A DNA stretch of 59,653 nt from Nocardia pneumoniae NBRC 100136 (GCF_000308755.1 NZ_BAGF01000051.1:1-59653), one strand, 5' to 3'; shown: positions 16,777 through 27,324, counted from the stretch's first letter. Translations and numbers: made by a program. Notes: generated from the sequence alone by a model not told the origin.

Positions 16777-18498
16777 TCACCGCTCGAGCACCCACCGGTC
16801 CATGTTCCAGCCCGATCCGGCCTGGGTGGGGGCGGCGATTCCGTTGCGCAGCCCCTTGCCGAAGGCGATCGTGCGCGGGGTGGCGAACAACGGGATGCTC
16901 GGCACCTCCGCCCACAGCAGGTTCTCGGCCTCGGTGAGCAGATTCAGCTGTGCGGCCGAGTTGGGGTCGGCCGCAAGCTGCTCGGTGATCGCATCGTAAC
17001 GGCCGTTGCCGAACCGTCCGACATTGAGCCCGCTACCGGTGCGCAACGCGCTGGTCGCGGCCTTTCCTTCCAGCGAGCCGGCCGGACCGGGCACCGCGGC
17101 GGTGCCGCCGAGGACCGCGTCGACCTTGCCCTCGGTGAGCCGCGACGGGGTGAAATCGGGCGCACCGGCGTCCACCACGGTGATGCCCGCCGGTTTGCAG
17201 GCGTCGGCGATCATCGTGACGGTCTGCGCGCGGCGGTCGTCCGGACCCAGGTAGCCGATGCGGACGGTCGGGTTCGGCGCACCGGATGCGGCGACCGCCT
17301 TGGTCGCGTTCGCCACGTCGCCGCCGGAGTACTTGTCCGCCGCACCGATGACCGCCGGGTACAACAGCGAATCCTGCTGGACGATATGCGCGTTCAGCGG
17401 GCCGGAGCCGAGCCCCGACTTCGGTGCGTCCGGGACCTTGCCGAGTTTGTCGAACAGAGCCTGCCGCGGCAGGCACAGCGCGAACGCCCGGCGCGCCTGC
17501 ACCGAGGAGAACACGCCACCGGTCGACAGCACCAACTGCTCGGCGCCGCGCCCGGGCACCGTGTGCACCGAGAAGCCGCCCAGGTTCAGGTCTTTGACCG
17601 AACCGGTGCCGATGTCGACCACGCCGACGGCGTTCTGGCCGATCTTCTGCTTCAGGTCGACGTTCTTCGGCCACACCACGATACGTCCGGTCGCCGGCTT
17701 GTTGCCCCACCAGCGCTCGTTGGCGACCAGCACCAAACCCTCATCCCTGCTGAAGGATGCGATGCGGTAGGGCCCCGACGACGGGAATCGGGCCGGATCG
17801 AGCCGGCCGTCGGCCGGGATGGTCCAGCCGGTGTTCCAGAACTCCGCGATCCTGCCGACGGCGTTCGGATCACCGGTCTGCAACGCCGACACCACGTTCG
17901 GCACATTCGCCGCCTTGGCCGCGACGTGCGCGGGCATCAACTCGCCCGCCGCGAACAGCGTGCGCCACGGCAGGTAATGCTTGCCGGGCCGGAAGACCAC
18001 GGTGGCATCGCGCGAGCCGGGCTGGCACTCGACCCGCTCGATGGCGTCGTAACCGGTGGTGCTCGCGGCGTCGAAGAGCGGAACCGGCCCTCGGTCACCG
18101 GGTTTGGTGAACCGCCCGCTGCGAGCGGCCCAGGCCAGCACCAAGTCGTCGCACGAGGTCGGCACGCCGTCGGAGTACACCCCGTCGGGGTTCAGGCGGT
18201 ACTGGATGGTCTGCGACTCGCCGGGCACCTCCTTGGCGGTGCCCAGGTCGGTATCGGCGACCTGCTGACCGTCCGGACCGGTGTAGAAGAACCCGGTGAG
18301 CACCCGCGAGAACACCGCGGTGGAGCCGGAACTCGCGCCGAGGGTGCTGCCGCCGTTGTAGCTGGCGATGGTGGCGTCGGTGGCGTAGCCGATCGACGGC
18401 ACCTGGCTCGTGCTGGAGCAGCCCGCCGCCAGCCCGGCGGCCAGCGTGCCCGCGGCGAGTGCCCCGATCAGTCGTACCGCCGTGCGTGGCTGTCGCAT
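16777..18498 (-). CDS. Peptide-type ABC transporter substrate-binding lipoprotein
   Basis: The predicted product has 573 aa from ATG 18498, which has GGGGG 5 nt upstream. The signal peptide ends in the lipobox LAAGC. The mature protein has the length and pattern of family 5 solute-binding proteins (DppA/OppA type): an early strand with YATDATIASYNGG, ADTDLG, YRLNPDGVYSDG, and a long C-terminal lobe with LLWAEVPSIPLFATPRTIAFG. No permease or ATPase genes are adjacent. A lipoprotein at this position between secF and apt is conserved in mycobacteria, so its job may be tied to the envelope rather than to peptide import. Confidence 0.85.
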   Translation of the reverse strand: MRQPRTAVRLIGALAAGTLAAGLAAGCSSTSQVPSIGYATDATIASYNGGSTLGASSGSTAVFSRVLTGFFYTGPDGQQVADTDLGTAKEVPGESQTIQYRLNPDGVYSDGVPTSCDDLVLAWAARSGRFTKPGDRGPVPLFDAASTTGYDAIERVECQPGSRDATVVFRPGKHYLPWRTLFAAGELMPAHVAAKAANVPNVVSALQTGDPNAVGRIAEFWNTGWTIPADGRLDPARFPSSGPYRIASFSRDEGLVLVANERWWGNKPATGRIVVWPKNVDLKQKIGQNAVGVVDIGTGSVKDLNLGGFSVHTVPGRGAEQLVLSTGGVFSSVQARRAFALCLPRQALFDKLGKVPDAPKSGLGSGPLNAHIVQQDSLLYPAVIGAADKYSGGDVANATKAVAASGAPNPTVRIGYLGPDDRRAQTVTMIADACKPAGITVVDAGAPDFTPSRLTEGKVDAVLGGTAAVPGPAGSLEGKAATSALRTGSGLNVGRFGNGRYDAITEQLAADPNSAAQLNLLTEAENLLWAEVPSIPLFATPRTIAFGKGLRNGIAAPTQAGSGWNMDRWVLER

Positions 18499-18520
18499 GA
18501 AACCCCCTGCCTCGTGGTGG

Positions 18521-19756
18521 TCAGTGCCGCCTCTTGTGCCGTTTTCCGCTCGGTCGCGCACCCGGCCGCGGCGTCTGCCCGGCCGGACGCTGTCTGCGCG
18601 GCGTGTCCTCGAAATTCCGGCCCGCCGCCATGCTCGCCCTGCGCTCGGCCGCGGCGCCCGCGCGGGCGCTGGCCGCTCCGGCGCGCTTGGCCAAGACCTT
18701 CTTCGTGTGCGCCGAGACCGGTCCACGGCGCTCCTTGATCGACACCAGCAGCGGTGTGGCGAAGAAGATCGAGGAGTACGTGCCGACCAGCAGGCCGACC
18801 AGCTGCACCAGCGCCAAGTCCTTGAGCGTACCGACGCCGAGCATCCAGACCGCGATCACCATCAGGCCGACGATCGGCAGAATACCGATCAGCGCGGTGT
18901 TGATCGAGCGCATCAGCGTCTGATTCACCGCGAGATTGGCTTGCTCGCCGTAGGTGCGCCTGGTCAGGTGCAGGATGCCGCGCGTGTTCTCCTCGACTTT
19001 GTCGAACACGACCACCGAGTCGTAGAGCGAGAAGCCGAGAATGGTCAGGATGCCGATCACCGTCGCCGGGCTGACCTCGAGTCCGACGAGCGAGTACACG
19101 CCCGCGGTGACGCTGACGTCGAAGGCCAGCGCGGCCAGCGCGGCGATGGCCATGTGCGGTTCGAAGCGGACCGCGATGTAGACCGCGACGAGCACGAGGA
19201 ACACCGCCAGCGCGATGAGCGCCTTCCGGGTGATCTGGCTGCCCCAGGTTTCGCTGACGTCGGAGGTGCTGATCGCGGCCAGGCTCGGCTTGCCGCTGGA
19301 GTCCTTCGGCTGGAATTTGGTGAACAGCGCGTTGTTCAGCGCCTCCACTTGCTGCTGGTTCAACGCCTCGGAACGGATCAGCATGGTGGCCGAGCCGCCG
19401 GTGCCCACGGTCTGCACCGACACCGGGTCGGTGCCGATCGCGCCGCGGTAGACGTCCTCGACCTCGCTGGTGCTCGCGTTCCCCGCCGGGAACTGGATGC
19501 GCGAACCGCCCTCGAAGTCGATGCCGAAGTTGAAGCCGCGAAAGATGATGCTGCCCAGCGAGATCAGCACGATGACGGCGGTGATGAGGTACCACTTCCG
19601 CCGCTTGCCGATGACGTCGATGGCGCCGGTGCCGGTGTAGAGGCGGTTGAAGAAGCCGTGCTCGGGCGGCCGCGGCTCGGTGACCGCCTCGAAGACGTCG
19701 GTGGTCTCGGCCGCGTTCGCCTTGTCGAGCGACCGGGTGGTGTGACTGTTGGTCAT
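18521..19756 (-). CDS. secF: Protein translocase subunit SecF
   Basis: The predicted product has 411 aa from ATG 19756. It has a cytoplasmic N-terminus, first membrane helix (YLITAVIVLISLGSIIF), the SecF signature FGIDFEGGSRIQFP, a periplasmic domain, then five helices with VGILTILGFSLYDSVVVFDKVEEN, the conserved SecD/F transport motif. The basic, Ala/Arg-rich C-terminal tail of about 70 residues is typical of actinobacteria. It works with SecD and YajC to drive late steps of preprotein export with the proton gradient. Its start is 7 nt after the secD stop. Confidence 0.97.
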   Translation of the reverse strand: MTNSHTTRSLDKANAAETTDVFEAVTEPRPPEHGFFNRLYTGTGAIDVIGKRRKWYLITAVIVLISLGSIIFRGFNFGIDFEGGSRIQFPAGNASTSEVEDVYRGAIGTDPVSVQTVGTGGSATMLIRSEALNQQQVEALNNALFTKFQPKDSSGKPSLAAISTSDVSETWGSQITRKALIALAVFLVLVAVYIAVRFEPHMAIAALAALAFDVSVTAGVYSLVGLEVSPATVIGILTILGFSLYDSVVVFDKVEENTRGILHLTRRTYGEQANLAVNQTLMRSINTALIGILPIVGLMVIAVWMLGVGTLKDLALVQLVGLLVGTYSSIFFATPLLVSIKERRGPVSAHTKKVLAKRAGAASARAGAAAERRASMAAGRNFEDTPRRQRPAGQTPRPGARPSGKRHKRRH

Positions 19757-19763
19757 CGCGTCC

Positions 19764-21428
19764 TCACGCCTTCCCGAGGGCGGCCTCGGCCGCCTTCCGC
19801 TCGCGGGCGATCTGCTGGATCGCGCCGAGGCCGTTCACCGACGGTTTGGACCAGAACGCCGTCCGCGAGGCGAGCAGCACCAGCGGCGAGGTCATCAGGA
19901 ACACCACCACCACGTCGAGGATGGTGGTGAGGCCGAGGGTGAACGCGAAGCCCTTCACCTGTCCGACGGCCAGGACGTAGAGCACGGCCGCGGCGAGGAA
20001 GCTGACCGCGTTGCCGGACAGGATGGTCCGGCGGGCGCGCTGCCAGCCGCGCGGCGCGGCGGAACGGAAGCTGCGGCCCTCACGCATCTCGTCCTTGATG
20101 CGCTCGAAGAACACCACGAAGGAGTCGGCGGTCATGCCGATGCCGATGATCAGACCGGCGATACCGGCGAGGTCGAGTGTGAAGCCGATCCAGCGGCCGA
20201 GCAGCACCATGATGCCGTAGACGGCGAAACCGGACGCCATCAGCGACAGGCCGGTGAGCAGCCCCAGCATGCGGTAGTAGGCGAGGCAGTAGAGCAAGAC
20301 CACCGCCAAGCCGATCGCACCGGCGAGCAGGCCCGCCTTCAGCGACGACAAGCCGAGTGTCGCCGACACCGTCTCGGCCTCGGAGGTCTGGAACGACAGC
20401 GGCAGCGAGCCGTACTTCAGCGTGTTGGCCAGCTCCTTGGCCGTCGTCGCGGTGAAGTTGCCCGAGATCTGGGTGCGGCCGCCCTGCTGCGGTCCCTGCT
20501 GCACGACCGGCGCGCTGACCACCTTGGAGTCGAGCACGAAAGCGACCCGCTTGTAGACGTACTCGCCGGTGAGCGCGGCCCACGCGTCGCTGCCGCCGGA
20601 CTTGAAGTCCAGGTAGACCTCGTGCCTGGCCTGCTGCTGGTTGAGCCCCGACGTGGCGTCCTTGATCTCCTGGCCATCGATGCGGCTCTTGTCCAGCAGG
20701 AAGACCTCGGTGCCATCGGTCGCGCAGGTCACCAGCGGAAGCGCCGGGTCGTCGTTGCCCGCGAGCGGATCGGCCTTCGAGCAGTCCAGCGCGGCCAGCG
20801 CGGCCTGCTGCACGGACGGGTCGGTGCTCTGCCGCAGCGCCTTCGCCGCCTGGATCTCCTTGGTGGCCGCTTCGGTGGGCGTCAGGTTCGGATCGGCCGG
20901 CGGCTGGGTCGGCGCTTGCGCGGGGAATACCCGCTGCTGCGGAACCGGGGTGGTCTCCTGCGCGGCCGGCGCCTCCGGCGTGGTGGGCTGGGCCGCGGGC
21001 GGCGCTTGGGTACCGGGCGCGGTCTGCGGTGTCGCGCCGCGTCCCGCCGCGGGTACGGCCTGCAGCACCGGACGGATGTACAGCTTGGCCGTCGTCGCCA
21101 GCGCGCGCGCCTGCTGTCCGTCGTCGCCGGGCACGGTGATGACGATGTTGTCGCCGTCGATGACGACCTCGGACCCGGAGACGCCGAGCCCGTTGACCCG
21201 GTTCTCGATGATGTCCTGCGCCTTCTTCAGGCTGTCCTGGCTCGGTTTGCTGCCGTCCGGCGTGCGCGCGGACAGCGTGACCCGGGTACCACCCTGCAGG
21301 TCGATGCCGAGCTTCGGTGTCGGGGACTTGTCACCGGTGAAGAACACCAGCGCATAAACCACGGCCAGCAGCGCGGCATAGGCGCCGAGCAGCCGGAGCG
21401 GGTGCGCCGATCCCTGGGAAGGTGGCAC
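19764..21428 (-). CDS. secD: Protein translocase subunit SecD
   Basis: The predicted product has 554 aa from GTG 21428, with GGAG about 10 nt upstream. The first helix is followed by the signature LGIDLQGGTRVTL, then a P1 head domain interrupted by a Pro/Gln/Thr/Ala-rich insert at about residues 120-185. After that come five helices with GMTADSFVVFFERIKDE, the conserved proton-path motif. It forms the SecDF complex with the next gene. The disordered insert in the periplasmic domain is a known variable feature in this order. Confidence 0.97.
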   Translation of the reverse strand: MPPSQGSAHPLRLLGAYAALLAVVYALVFFTGDKSPTPKLGIDLQGGTRVTLSARTPDGSKPSQDSLKKAQDIIENRVNGLGVSGSEVVIDGDNIVITVPGDDGQQARALATTAKLYIRPVLQAVPAAGRGATPQTAPGTQAPPAAQPTTPEAPAAQETTPVPQQRVFPAQAPTQPPADPNLTPTEAATKEIQAAKALRQSTDPSVQQAALAALDCSKADPLAGNDDPALPLVTCATDGTEVFLLDKSRIDGQEIKDATSGLNQQQARHEVYLDFKSGGSDAWAALTGEYVYKRVAFVLDSKVVSAPVVQQGPQQGGRTQISGNFTATTAKELANTLKYGSLPLSFQTSEAETVSATLGLSSLKAGLLAGAIGLAVVLLYCLAYYRMLGLLTGLSLMASGFAVYGIMVLLGRWIGFTLDLAGIAGLIIGIGMTADSFVVFFERIKDEMREGRSFRSAAPRGWQRARRTILSGNAVSFLAAAVLYVLAVGQVKGFAFTLGLTTILDVVVVFLMTSPLVLLASRTAFWSKPSVNGLGAIQQIARERKAAEAALGKA

Positions 21429-21548
21429 AGTAGGTCATCTCCTAGGCAGGAAGTCGAGGATGGAACAAGCGGGCATGCCCCAGCGACGCCGGGTGCGCGG
21501 ACGGCGAGCCGCGGCGACATCCGGCGAGGTGCGGCAGGACCGGAAGAA

Positions 21549-21917
21549 TCAGTCCTTGGTCAGCCGGGTCTCGGTCTGCTCGGTGGATTCCTCGATGGCG
21601 TCGGCCGTGTCCGAGCCCTCGGAGCCGGTGGCGTCCGAGCCGGTCTCCTCGGTGCTCACCGTGTCGTCGGCGCGCACCTCACGGATGGCCTGGCGCAGCC
21701 ACGTGGTGACCACGTCCTCGGCGATCTCGAGGTCGACCGTGGTGTCGTCGAGTTCGACCACGGTCCCGTACAGACCCGACGTGGTGACGACCTGATCGCC
21801 GATCTTCAGGTTGTCCTGCATGCTCGCGACCTTCTCGGCTTCCCGCTTCTGACGGCGGACACCGAGGAACATCGGCACGAGCAGGGCTACCAGTAGCAGC
21901 GGAAACAGCAGTTCCAT
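21549..21917 (-). CDS. yajC: Preprotein translocase subunit YajC
   Basis: The predicted product has 122 aa from ATG 21917. It has one N-terminal membrane helix (LLFPLLLVALLVPMFLGVR), the classic RRQKREAEKV and LKIGDQVVTTSGLYGTV.ELDD sequence, and an acidic Ser/Thr/Glu-rich tail. It associates with SecDF. It is the first gene of the yajC-secD-secF run; the 120-nt gap to secD holds no gene. Confidence 0.95.
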   Translation of the reverse strand: MELLFPLLLVALLVPMFLGVRRQKREAEKVASMQDNLKIGDQVVTTSGLYGTVVELDDTTVDLEIAEDVVTTWLRQAIREVRADDTVSTEETGSDATGSEGSDTADAIEESTEQTETRLTKD

Positions 21918-22039
21918 CGTCGAAGTCAGTCCCTAGTGTCGTGGGTGGGATGGACAGGTACCCACACAGTCTGCCAGTTCGCTGCGCGGGTGCCACACCC
22001 GCACACCCGCTGGGCAGCTACAACAGCACGGGACCCGGC

Positions 22040-23530
22040 TCAGGCGGTCTTGCCGTAGACGTAATCGTCCAGCGGGAAGCTCACCGCCTCGCGGTGCGCG
22101 TTGAGCGTGCTGGTCGGACGCAGCAGGGCGGCCTCGCCGTGCGGGTTGAAGTAGTAGCTGCGCGCGGTGGCGCAGTCGCCGCCGTAGAACACCGAGGAAC
22201 CGAGCTTGGCGGTGACCCGGTCCAGGAATTCGGCGTTGGCCCGCTCGGTGACCTCGAAGGTGGTCTCGCCGCGGCGGCGCAGCTCGCCGAACAGCCTGCC
22301 CATGTGCTTCATCTGCGCCTCGATGGTGGTGAAGTAGGACAGGCCGCTGTAGGAGTACGGGCTGTTGAGGCTGAGGAAGTTGGGGAACTTCGGCACCGTG
22401 ATGCCCTCGTAGGCCTGGAAACGGTTGTCCCGCCAGAACTTTCCGAGGTTCACCCCGTCGCGGCCGATGATCTCGATGGCCGGGAAGTTCACATCCCACA
22501 GGTTGAAGCCGGTGGCCAGGATCAGCGTGTCGATCTCGGTCTTGTGCCCGTCGGCGGTGACGATGCCGTCGGGCTCGATGTGGTCGATGGAGTTCGTCTC
22601 CAGCCGCACGTGCGGCTGATTGAACGTGGTGAAGTAGTGGTTGGAGAAGGTGGGCCGCTTGCATCCGAAGTCGTAGTCCGGCATGAGCCGCCTGCGCGTC
22701 TCCTTGTCCCGCACCGACGCCCGCAGATGCGCTTTGGCCAGCACTCCAGCGCCCTTGTTCATCAGTTTCGCCTGCTTGAAGTGCAGCACGCCCACCACCA
22801 TCAGCGCCTCGAGCAGGCTGGTGTTGATCAGTCGCGCGGCCTTCTGCGTCGCGGGCACCCGCTCGAACAGCTTCCGCACCGGCGCGGGGATCGCGGTGTC
22901 GATCTTCGGGACCACCCAGATCGGGGTGCGCTGGAAGACATTGAGCTCCTCGGCCTTCTTGGCCACCTCGGGCACCAGCTGCACGGCGGTGGCGCCGGTG
23001 CCGATGATCGCGGCCTTGCGGCCGGTGAGGTCGAAGTCGTCCTCCCACGCGGTGGTGTGGATGATCTTGCCCGAGAACGAGTCGATGCCGGGGAACGGCG
23101 GTGTGTAGGGCTGGGAGAGGAACCCGGTCGCGGTGAGCAGGTATCGGCCGGTGACGGTTTCCCCGCCCGCGATCGAGACCACCCACTGCTCGTGTTCGTC
23201 GTCCCAGCGCGCGCCGTCGACGACGGTGCGGAAGCGCATCCGGCGGCGCAGACCGTACTTGTCGGCGACGTGCTCGGCGTATTTCTTCAGCTCGGCGCCG
23301 GGTGCGAACAGCCGCGACCAATGCGGATTCGGCTCGAAGGAGTAGGAGTAGGTGACCGAGGCGATGTCGACCGCGAGACCGGGGTAGTGGTTGACGTGCC
23401 AGGTGCCGCCGAGATCGTCCTCGCGTTCGAGGATGACGTAATTGCTCAAACCGAGCCGGTCGAGCTGAATGCCCGCCCCCATTCCCCCGAACCCCGCACC
23501 GACCACGACCGCGTCGTATTGAGGCGCCAC
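22040..23530 (-). CDS. Flavin-containing Baeyer-Villiger-type monooxygenase
   Basis: The predicted product has 496 aa from GTG 23530, which has AGGAGG 6 nt upstream. The N-terminal FAD motif is GAGFGGMGAG; a second dinucleotide (NADPH) site GTGATAVQL lies near residue 175. Between them FSGKIIHTTAW fits the Baeyer-Villiger fingerprint FxGxxxHxxxW. It probably inserts oxygen into a ketone using NADPH and O2; the natural substrate is unknown. The gene is divergent from a TetR regulator, with a perfect 22-bp operator between them, and is inserted upstream of yajC on the same strand. Confidence 0.92.
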   Translation of the reverse strand: MAPQYDAVVVGAGFGGMGAGIQLDRLGLSNYVILEREDDLGGTWHVNHYPGLAVDIASVTYSYSFEPNPHWSRLFAPGAELKKYAEHVADKYGLRRRMRFRTVVDGARWDDEHEQWVVSIAGGETVTGRYLLTATGFLSQPYTPPFPGIDSFSGKIIHTTAWEDDFDLTGRKAAIIGTGATAVQLVPEVAKKAEELNVFQRTPIWVVPKIDTAIPAPVRKLFERVPATQKAARLINTSLLEALMVVGVLHFKQAKLMNKGAGVLAKAHLRASVRDKETRRRLMPDYDFGCKRPTFSNHYFTTFNQPHVRLETNSIDHIEPDGIVTADGHKTEIDTLILATGFNLWDVNFPAIEIIGRDGVNLGKFWRDNRFQAYEGITVPKFPNFLSLNSPYSYSGLSYFTTIEAQMKHMGRLFGELRRRGETTFEVTERANAEFLDRVTAKLGSSVFYGGDCATARSYYFNPHGEAALLRPTSTLNAHREAVSFPLDDYVYGKTA

Positions 23531-23561
23531 GCCGAACCTCCTGCTTACTGAACCGCTTATC

Positions 23562-23583
23562 ACGGAATGACATATCATTCCGT
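23562..23583. promoter_or_regulatory. TetR-type operator
   Basis: Perfect inverted repeat with 9-bp arms ACGGAATGA and TCATTCCGT and spacer CATA, between the divergent monooxygenase and TetR genes. It lies 31 nt upstream of the monooxygenase GTG and 25 nt upstream of the TetR GTG, so it overlaps both likely promoters. TATCAT at 23596-23601 may be the -10 of the TetR gene, which would make that mRNA leaderless. Confidence 0.75.
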
Positions 23584-23608
23584 TTCGGAACACTGTATCA
23601 TCGGCCTG

Positions 23609-24232
23609 GTGACGAAGCCACCCACGCGTGCCGAGCGACGCAAGGCCGAACTGCGCCAGGAGATCATCGACACGGCCTTCGTCTGTTTCGCGGAGAAGGG
23701 CTATCACGCCACCGGCATCGCCGACATCGCAGGCCAGCTGGGCATCGGGCACGGCACCTTCTATCGCTACTTCAGCAATAAGCGCGACATCATCGACCAC
23801 GTCATCGACGATCTGTCCGCGCGCATCATCGCCGCCCTCGGCACCGAGAACGCCCCGGACGCGGCCAGCACGCTGGACGAATACCGCGCCCAGATCGACC
23901 GGATCGGGGTCGCCCTCACCGAGATCCTGCTCGCCGATCGCCGGGTGGCCCAGCTGCTGCTGTTCCATGCCACCGGCATCGACGACGAGCTCACCCAGCG
24001 CTTGTACGGCCTGCTGGACACCGCCGACGCGCTGACGGCGGGGTATCTCGACCACGGCGTGGAACTCGGCTACCTGCGTGCGGACCTGGACACCGTCAAT
24101 ACCGCACGAGCGGTCACCGGCATGCTGATCGCCGGCATCGTCTACTCGCTGCGCGAACCCGACGAAGCATCGATCGCCCGGCTGAACGAAGCGATTCGCC
24201 GCCTACTCGTCGACGGCGTCCGCAAGGATTGA
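23609..24232 (+). CDS. TetR-family transcriptional regulator
   Basis: The predicted product has 207 aa. GTG 23609 is chosen because it starts just before the family's basic lead-in (RAERRKAELRQEIIDTAF). The helix-turn-helix reads GIADIAGQLGIGHGTFYRYF followed by KRDII, typical of TetR. The C-terminal part is an all-helical ligand-binding domain. It most likely represses the divergent monooxygenase and itself through the palindrome at 23562, with release by the monooxygenase substrate or a related compound. Confidence 0.92.
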   Translation: MTKPPTRAERRKAELRQEIIDTAFVCFAEKGYHATGIADIAGQLGIGHGTFYRYFSNKRDIIDHVIDDLSARIIAALGTENAPDAASTLDEYRAQIDRIGVALTEILLADRRVAQLLLFHATGIDDELTQRLYGLLDTADALTAGYLDHGVELGYLRADLDTVNTARAVTGMLIAGIVYSLREPDEASIARLNEAIRRLLVDGVRKD

Positions 24233-24382
24233 ACAGCGTGCCAATCCCCCTGACCGGGCCACTGGCGCTAGGGTGGGGCGCACTGATCCGACGTTCCACC
24301 AGAGGTACGGCCCTTGTTCGCAAAAGGCCAGGCGAGTCCGAAGTTTCGCTTTCCAGCGGCGCAGCGCACCCCGCCTGACAGA

Positions 24383-24946
24383 ATGTCGCCCGTGACCCCC
24401 GCGGATGTGCGCCGAACCCGTTTCGCGACCCCGCCACCCGGGCATCGCGGCTACCGCGCGACCGAGGTGGACGCCTTCCTCGAACTGCTCGCCGCGACCC
24501 TGGCCGGACGTGGCGCACTCACCGCGGACGACCTGCGGCACATCAGCTTCGACGCGCCGCGGCTCGGCGAACGCGGCTACCGCGCCGACCAGGTGGACGA
24601 GTACCTCGACCAGGTCCGGGTCGAGCTCGAGTTCCGGCAGCGCGGCGTCCGGCCGGTGCCTGCGGCCATGGGCAACGGACACAGTCTGCTCACCCCCGAC
24701 GACGTACACCGGATGCGATTCAGCCACGCCCCCGTCGGCCGGCGCGGCTACAACGAGGAAGAGGTCGGCGCGTTCCTCGACTTGGTCGCCGCGACTCTCG
24801 CGCACGGCGGGCCGGGCAGCCTCACCATCGATGACGTCCGCGCCGTCCGCTTCACCGAGGCCCGCCTCGGCACCCGCGGTTACCAGCGCGACGAAGTCGA
24901 CGCGTTCCTCGATCTGGTCGCCGCCGCCCTCCGCAACCGCCGCTGA
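24383..24946 (+). CDS. Protein made of four DivIVA-type motifs
   Basis: The predicted product has 187 aa from ATG 24383. GTG 24392 or TTG 24314 (with AGAGG 9 nt upstream) are possible alternative starts. Four repeats of about 36 residues lie at 5-40, 47-82, 104-139 and 148-183. Each has the pattern [TS]-x-[DA]-D-[VL]-R..[RS]-F...P.[LG]-R-G-Y...[EQ]-V-D.[FY]-L, which is the N-terminal membrane- and pole-binding motif of DivIVA/Wag31. No long coiled coil follows, unlike true DivIVA. It may bind curved membranes or modulate polar growth. TAGGGT at 24269 is a possible -10 for the gene. Confidence 0.8.
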   Translation: MSPVTPADVRRTRFATPPPGHRGYRATEVDAFLELLAATLAGRGALTADDLRHISFDAPRLGERGYRADQVDEYLDQVRVELEFRQRGVRPVPAAMGNGHSLLTPDDVHRMRFSHAPVGRRGYNEEEVGAFLDLVAATLAHGGPGSLTIDDVRAVRFTEARLGTRGYQRDEVDAFLDLVAAALRNRR

Positions 24947-24982
24947 CCACGCGCGTCGGACGGCCGACAGCGCGGCCCGGAG

Positions 24983-26065
<1,083 letters not shown>

Positions 26066-26071
26066 GACGCC

Positions 26072-26677
26072 TTATCGGTTCTTGCCCAGCAGACCGAGCG
26101 CGGCCCGCAGGGCGGCGGAAGTATCGGCGGCGGGCTGGTCGGCCAGCACCGCGTCGACCGCCTGCTCGGCCTGCTTGGCGGCGAAGCCGAGGCCGACGAG
26201 CGCCTCCACGACCTGATCGCGCACCGGCGTGAGCACCGCGGCCGGTGCCGATCCGGGCGCACCGGACGGCACCGGAACGAGATTCACCTTGTCGCGCAGT
26301 TCGACCACCATGCGCTCGGCGCCGCGCTTGCCGATGCCGGGCACCCGGGTCAGCGCCGCCACGTTGCCCTCGGCGAGCGCCTTGCGCAGCGCCTCGGGCT
26401 CGAGCACCGCCAACACCGCCATCGCGAGACGCGGGCCGACGCCGGAGACCGTTTGCAGCAAGCCGAACAGGTCGCGGGCCTCGGTGTCGGCGAAACCGTA
26501 GAGCGTCATCGAGTCCTCGCGCACGATCATCGCGGTGTACAGCCTGGTTTCGGCGCCACGGGTGAGCCCGGCCAGCGTGGCCGGGGTGGCGTTGAGCCGG
26601 TAGCCGACCCCCGCCGCCTCGATCACCACGTGGTCGAGGGCGATCTCGAGCACCTCACCGCGAACCGACGCGATCAC
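26072..26677 (-). CDS. ruvA: Holliday junction DNA helicase subunit RuvA
   Basis: The predicted product has 201 aa. GTG 26677 overlaps the ruvC stop by 4 nt and matches the family N-terminus (IASVRGEVLEI). It has an OB-fold domain, two helix-hairpin-helix motifs (LLQTVSGVGPRLA and LTRVPGIGKRGAER), then a flexible linker and a C-terminal domain that contacts RuvB. It binds Holliday junctions as a tetramer. Confidence 0.97.
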   Translation of the reverse strand: MIASVRGEVLEIALDHVVIEAAGVGYRLNATPATLAGLTRGAETRLYTAMIVREDSMTLYGFADTEARDLFGLLQTVSGVGPRLAMAVLAVLEPEALRKALAEGNVAALTRVPGIGKRGAERMVVELRDKVNLVPVPSGAPGSAPAAVLTPVRDQVVEALVGLGFAAKQAEQAVDAVLADQPAADTSAALRAALGLLGKNR

Positions 26678-27243
26678 CTGCGCACCGCCTTTCGTTGTTC
26701 GGCCAGCCGTTCCCGGTATCGTCGCTGCGCCTCGGCCGCCTTCGCCTCGGCCTGCGCCATCCGCTCCAGCAGCGGCGCCCGCCAACAATGGCAGATGGCC
26801 AGCGCGAGCGCATCCGCCGCGTCCGCCGGCGTGGGGGCGGCCGGCAAGCCGAGAATGCGGGTGACCATGGCGGTCACCTGCTTCTTGTCGGCGGTGCCGT
26901 TACCGGTGACCGCCGCCTTCACCTCACTCGGGGTGTGGAACGCGACCGGGATCCCGCGTCGCGCCGCGGCCAGCGCGATCACTCCCCCCGCCTGTGCGGT
27001 GCCCATGGCGGTACGGACATTGTGCTGGGCGAAGACACGTTCGATCGCCACGGCCCCTGGCTCGTGGACGTCCATCCAGCGTTCGGCGGCATCGGCGACC
27101 GCGAGCAGGCGCTGAGCCAGATCCATGTCGCCGGGGGTGCGGACCACACCCACATCCAGGGCGGTGACCTGCCGCCCCGACCCACCCTCGACAATGCTGA
27201 GGCCGCACCGGGTGAGGCCGGGGTCGACGCCCATCACCCGCAC
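26674..27243 (-). CDS. ruvC: Crossover junction endodeoxyribonuclease RuvC
   Basis: The predicted product has 189 aa. GTG 27243 has GAGAGG about 7 nt upstream and matches the family start (VRVMGVDPGLTRCG). The acidic catalytic residues of the RNase H-like fold are visible in VDPGLTR, AIERVF and the DAADALALAICH block near residue 150. It resolves Holliday junctions by symmetric nicking. First gene of ruvCAB. Confidence 0.97.
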   Translation of the reverse strand: MRVMGVDPGLTRCGLSIVEGGSGRQVTALDVGVVRTPGDMDLAQRLLAVADAAERWMDVHEPGAVAIERVFAQHNVRTAMGTAQAGGVIALAAARRGIPVAFHTPSEVKAAVTGNGTADKKQVTAMVTRILGLPAAPTPADAADALALAICHCWRAPLLERMAQAEAKAAEAQRRYRERLAEQRKAVRR

Positions 27244-27324
27244 GACAACCCCTCTCACCGACACGAACAATTGTTCGAGAGTCTAGCCCAGGCTTGATCT
27301 TTCGCCGACCAGCGACACGACCTG

